DNA of 5,113 nt from Candidatus Bathyarchaeota archaeon (lineage in GTDB: Archaea > Thermoproteota > Bathyarchaeia > TCS64): positions 1-5,113 of the forward strand of contig JABXKY010000046.1 in the NCBI GenBank assembly GCA_013619005.1, written 5' to 3'. Shown here one piece after another: positions 3,811 to 5,113 of the stretch. A model generated the notes under the pieces. It was not told the origin of the DNA. It searched no databases and was given only the letters and a program-made list of their open reading frames with translations. The translations under genes were made by a program, and so were the position numbers. Each line of letters starts with the position of its first letter. Within the stretch, counting starts at the first letter, position 1.

Positions 3811-5113
3811 GAATACAGTGCTCCCAGAATCCAGTCGGTACGCCTCAGATGATATGATAGAAATAGTCGTATCCGAGAGAGAAGAGCATATTCTACAGCT
3901 CATCGGAGAGTTAGAAGGAGAAGTGCTTTGGGTGAACGGCACCCAGAAGGGCATATTACCTGGAGATTTTGACATCCTTAAACAACATTACAAGGAGATA
4001 GAAGCCCTGCACCTTCTCGACGTTCTCGTTAAAAAGGGACTGTTGAAGCGCATAGACAACGGGATAGTTCTTCTTTGCCCCAGCTGTAACTCACACAACG
4101 CATCAATTTTACTATCATGCCCGTCCTGCAGCTCCCACGAGCTTAGGCGAAAGCAGAAGATCGTGCACAAGAAATGTGGACATTGGGGTGTAAGTGATGA
4201 ATTCATCAGTGATGGTGCTTTAAAGTGCCCCAATTGCGAGGCAAGGGCTACACTTGATGACCTCAAAGGTGGTGAAGAGTTCAGTTATAGTGACCCCTAC
4301 TACGAGTGTAGCAAGTGCAGATTTACCACCAATCGGGGTATGTATCTTCATCTTTGCAAATCATGCGGCGAGCGATTCAACATATCCAAGGCCGTTCAAA
4401 TAGAGCAGACGGGGTACAAATTAACAGCGGACCCTGTTGCAGAACTCTACAATAAGCAACAAACAATAGAACCAATGAGCGAGCCACCACAGATCAAAGA
4501 AGAGATCAAACAGGAATTGATTCAGGAATCAGAGCCTGTAGTTAATGAGGACCCTGTTTTAGAGCCAAAAATAATCCAAAAACCAGGACTCGATATTCCG
4601 CTTGAAAAAGGTAAGGTAGTTCCAGATCAAACGGTTGAACCTGTTGAAAGGATACCGGTTAAAGAACCAGAGCATAAAAAAGGACCCGTCCATGGCGTTG
4701 AGATAGAATCTACATCCTCCACCGATGCGATGGCCGCTCATGAAAAAGAAGAAGTGATTGAAGAAAATGAAAAGTCGATGAAAGAGTTTTTCTCAGATTA
4801 CCTAAAGCGAATAGAGGAAGTCACTCAGGTTATCGAACCAGTAGCCAAGGAACCACCAAAGGAAGAAACTGAAACAGATTCCTTGTCAGACCCCTCAGAG
4901 AAAGTTGTCGTCAAGGATGAGGCCTTTTTAGATCTAGAAAAGTTTGAGCTCGAAAAGGAAATCAAAGGGATAAACCATGGGAACTCCTTTGAGTTTGAAA
5001 ATAATTCTCAAGACTTTGAACCAGATAACTCATCAATGAGGTATGAGTTAGTCGTTGAGGAGAGAACAAGAACAAACAAGATTATTGAGATAAAGGGTAT
5101 AGGACCTGCATAC
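3809..5113 (+). CDS. TackOD1-like zinc-ribbon protein with acidic linker and C-terminal helix-hairpin-helix, cut by the right edge
   Basis: 435 codons run to the window edge without a stop. Residues about 17-89 are helical and end in a winged-helix-like unit (HLLDVLVKKGLLKRI then a short wing). Residues 90-205 match, from memory of the family, the thaumarchaeal output domain TackOD1: three four-ligand sites C90/C93/C104/C107, H120/C123/C140/C143 and C167/C170/C183/C186, closing with RFNISKAVQIE and GYKLT. Residues about 207-420 are rich in Glu, Pro, Lys and Ser, probably disordered, with one likely helical stretch at 311-342. The last residues, IIEIKGIGPAY (425-435), are the start of a helix-hairpin-helix DNA-binding motif. 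A role in DNA- or RNA-linked regulation or signalling is inferred; no enzyme motif is seen. ATG 3809 is the only ATG after the in-frame stop at 3776-3778 and before residue 16. No Shine-Dalgarno site precedes it. Intact as far as visible; membrane segments and a signal peptide are absent. Confidence 0.85.
   Translation, partial: MNTVLPESSRYASDDMIEIVVSEREEHILQLIGELEGEVLWVNGTQKGILPGDFDILKQHYKEIEALHLLDVLVKKGLLKRIDNGIVLLCPSCNSHNASILLSCPSCSSHELRRKQKIVHKKCGHWGVSDEFISDGALKCPNCEARATLDDLKGGEEFSYSDPYYECSKCRFTTNRGMYLHLCKSCGERFNISKAVQIEQTGYKLTADPVAELYNKQQTIEPMSEPPQIKEEIKQELIQESEPVVNEDPVLEPKIIQKPGLDIPLEKGKVVPDQTVEPVERIPVKEPEHKKGPVHGVEIESTSSTDAMAAHEKEEVIEENEKSMKEFFSDYLKRIEEVTQVIEPVAKEPPKEETETDSLSDPSEKVVVKDEAFLDLEKFELEKEIKGINHGNSFEFENNSQDFEPDNSSMRYELVVEERTRTNKIIEIKGIGPAY

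Noticed and set aside
3798..3812. Four-codon upstream frame (ATG ACT ATC CGA TGA) overlapping ATG 3809
   Set aside because: A start/stop overlap of this size arises often by chance, and a transcript starting near 3801 would not contain it.
3988..4266. 92-codon minus-strand frame
   Set aside because: It is opposite the zinc-ribbon coding region, whose cysteine spacing shows the plus strand is the coding one.

Overview
The window is archaeal chromosomal DNA. The left edge carries the start of a TATA-binding protein, promoters look like archaeal box A elements (one placed as for a leaderless transcript), and the right edge carries a zinc-ribbon protein with the cysteine pattern of the thaumarchaeal output domain (TackOD1). 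The lineage cannot be fixed from this stretch. A TACK-related or other mesophilic heterotrophic archaeon fits, but that is inference.

Layout. Positions 1-175 (minus) encode the N-terminal 58 residues of TBP, running off the left edge from a TTG start. Positions 176-371 are a divergent promoter region. Positions 372-1943 (plus, also a TTG start) encode a complete D-aminoacylase (N-acyl-D-amino-acid deacylase) of the amidohydrolase superfamily. Positions 1945-3126 (minus) encode a complete PLP-dependent alanine racemase. These two genes converge with one base between their stop codons. Positions 3127-3541 are 415 bases without a convincing gene; they hold the racemase promoter, three alternating GC tracts, a 12-bp palindrome, a possible 36-codon gene and an open frame that looks like a gene remnant. 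Positions 3542-3618 are tRNA-Phe(GAA) with its CCA encoded in the DNA, followed by a T-run. Positions 3619-3808 hold box A candidates and nested inverted repeats. From 3809 to the right edge a 435-codon frame, open at its 3' end, encodes a winged-helix-like and three-zinc-site protein with a long acidic linker and the beginning of a helix-hairpin-helix motif.

How the parts fit. D-aminoacylase frees D-amino acids from N-acylated forms, and alanine racemase turns D-Ala into L-Ala. Together they could form a salvage route for D-amino acids from bacterial wall debris. Archaea make no D-Ala-containing murein, so catabolism is more likely than synthesis. TBP, the tRNA and the zinc-ribbon/HhH protein are information-processing or probable nucleic-acid-binding components with no evident link to the D-amino-acid pair.

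The least explained items are the zinc-ribbon/HhH protein, the GC tracts confined to non-coding DNA, and the nested inverted repeats reaching the start codon at 3809. I do not see CRISPR arrays, insertion sequences or a recognisable defence system.
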